Origin: Candidatus Dadabacteria bacterium
Lineage (GTDB): Bacteria > Desulfobacterota_D > UBA1144 > Nemesobacterales > UBA2774
Direction of reading: 5' to 3'
DNA: 6,495 nucleotides
Assembly (NCBI GenBank): GCA_030632765.1
Contig: DAOVUC010000099.1
Span: forward strand, 1-6,495
Shown one piece after another: positions 5,598 to 6,495 of the stretch. The notes under the pieces are model-generated. The model saw only the letters and a list, made by a program, of their open reading frames with translations, was not told the origin of the DNA and did not search any database. Each line of letters starts with the position of its first letter. Positions within the stretch are counted from its first letter, which is position 1. Made by a program: the position numbers and the translations under genes.

Positions 5598-6495
5598 TTA
5601 AAAGAGGGCTTGGAACTGTATTCTTAGCCCTTTTTGATCCGTATCCGGGGCCCCTTGGGTAAACGTATTGTTAAAAAACGAATAGCTTAGCTGAAGCTTC
5701 CATTTGTTGCTTTTTGATATGTAGTAATTAATCCCGGTCGTTAGCTCCGAACTGGTATCTCTTAGAGCCTCCCCAACTTCGGCTACCCCAGGGGAGGTAT
5801 CATAAAATATATAAGCCCACCTTCCTGCCATCTCTATTGTATCAGGCACCAAGAACAATCCGGTTTGAATACGCAGTCCCTGATCGTATACGGTTCCCCC
5901 GCCGCCAATTTCAGGTTCTATCCACCTGCCGAGGTAAGCTGCTTCAACGTTAAACATCGGAAGCTTATACGCTGCGTCCCCTGTAATCGATACCACATTG
6001 CCTTTAGATATGTCCAATTCGATAAATCTTTCGATTAATGCTCCCGAATCACCTTCGTTTTCTTTAACACTCAAACTAGGTAAGTAGACTACAGCCGTTC
6101 CAAAAACAAATACCGGCACTTTCGTAAAGTCCGGCACAAGCGCATAGTCTCCGCCAGTGGGGAAACCTCCATTACTGTATTCTAATGTTCCTCCAAAATT
6201 TAACTGGAGCCTTCCGGCAAACGTTTCGGAATCTACAGACGACGCATCTGCCGTATCATCTGTCGCGGGAGAGGTAAACACAGCTGCACCATAAGCTACA
6301 TGATTACCTAAAATACCGTACAGAGCGCCGCCAAGCTTCCTGCCTAATGAAAACTCTGTATTTACAATAGAACGCTCAACTAGTAGTAGAGCCGATCCCG
6401 AGCTTAACTGTTCTCTGTTAAAAGGAACCTTAAACTGTCCTATCCTAGGAAAAATCTTCTCAAAATAGACGGCGTCAATATAGAAATCCTTAAAT
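5598..6495 (-). CDS. Phosphate-selective porin OprP/OprO-like, C-terminal part
   Basis: The minus-strand frame is open from the right edge (6494) to a TAA at 5600-5598, giving 298 visible residues; the N-terminus and signal peptide lie outside the window. The sequence reads as Porin_O_P (PF07396): G-Q-F-K-V-P-F at visible residues 19-25, then L-L-V-E-R-S-I-V-N and G-R-K-L-G-G, the usual landmarks of this family. Alternating amphipathic beta-strands follow, with a W-K-L-Q-L-S-Y-S-F-F strand near the end. The protein ends in R-I-Q-F-Q-A-L-F, with the terminal Phe expected for outer-membrane barrel insertion. Members form trimeric anion-selective channels for phosphate or polyphosphate; the substrate here is inferred only from the family. 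The GTG at 6281 is internal, because the family-specific motifs lie upstream of it. No Pho-box can be judged, since the promoter is outside the window. Confidence 0.85.
   Translation of the reverse strand, partial: FKDFYIDAVYFEKIFPRIGQFKVPFNREQLSSGSALLLVERSIVNTEFSLGRKLGGALYGILGNHVAYGAAVFTSPATDDTADASSVDSETFAGRLQLNFGGTLEYSNGGFPTGGDYALVPDFTKVPVFVFGTAVVYLPSLSVKENEGDSGALIERFIELDISKGNVVSITGDAAYKLPMFNVEAAYLGRWIEPEIGGGGTVYDQGLRIQTGLFLVPDTIEMAGRWAYIFYDTSPGVAEVGEALRDTSSELTTGINYYISKSNKWKLQLSYSFFNNTFTQGAPDTDQKGLRIQFQALF

Overview
The window looks like chromosomal accessory sequence from a Gram-negative (diderm) bacterium. The evidence is an outer-membrane porin ending in the classic C-terminal Phe, two predicted lipoproteins, a secreted DUF2092 protein and strong GGAGG-type ribosome binding sites. 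Most genes appear to be about 42-45% G+C. The gene content fits deltaproteobacteria-like or related uncultured lineages, but nothing here fixes the taxon.

Layout: the first 17 bases hold the start of a leftward gene (strong Shine-Dalgarno, ATG), divergent from what follows. From 220 a rightward two-gene operon encodes a secreted DUF2092 protein (LolA-like fold expected) and, coupled through an ATGA overlap, a Gly/Asn/Pro-rich secreted DUF6515 protein. Next comes an AT-rich stretch with one small polytopic membrane protein (2195-2716, about 30% G+C), flanked by a degenerate direct repeat; it looks foreign. After a convergent gap all genes point left: a DUF3313 lipoprotein (2877-3578), a patatin-like phospholipase with a lipobox (3805-5046), a doubly truncated IS481-type transposase remnant (about 5355-5573), and the C-terminal 298 residues of an OprP/OprO-type phosphate-selective porin that runs off the right edge.

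Working together: five of the six substantial genes encode exported or envelope proteins, so this is an envelope-protein neighbourhood. Only the DUF2092-DUF6515 pair shows real coupling. The two lipoproteins and the porin are separated by AT-rich spacers or mobile-element debris and are probably separate transcription units. I see no CRISPR array, tRNA, rRNA, toxin-antitoxin pair or recognisable defence system, and no clear new system. The best leads are the AT-rich orphan membrane gene with its flanking repeats and the coupled DUF2092-DUF6515 pair.
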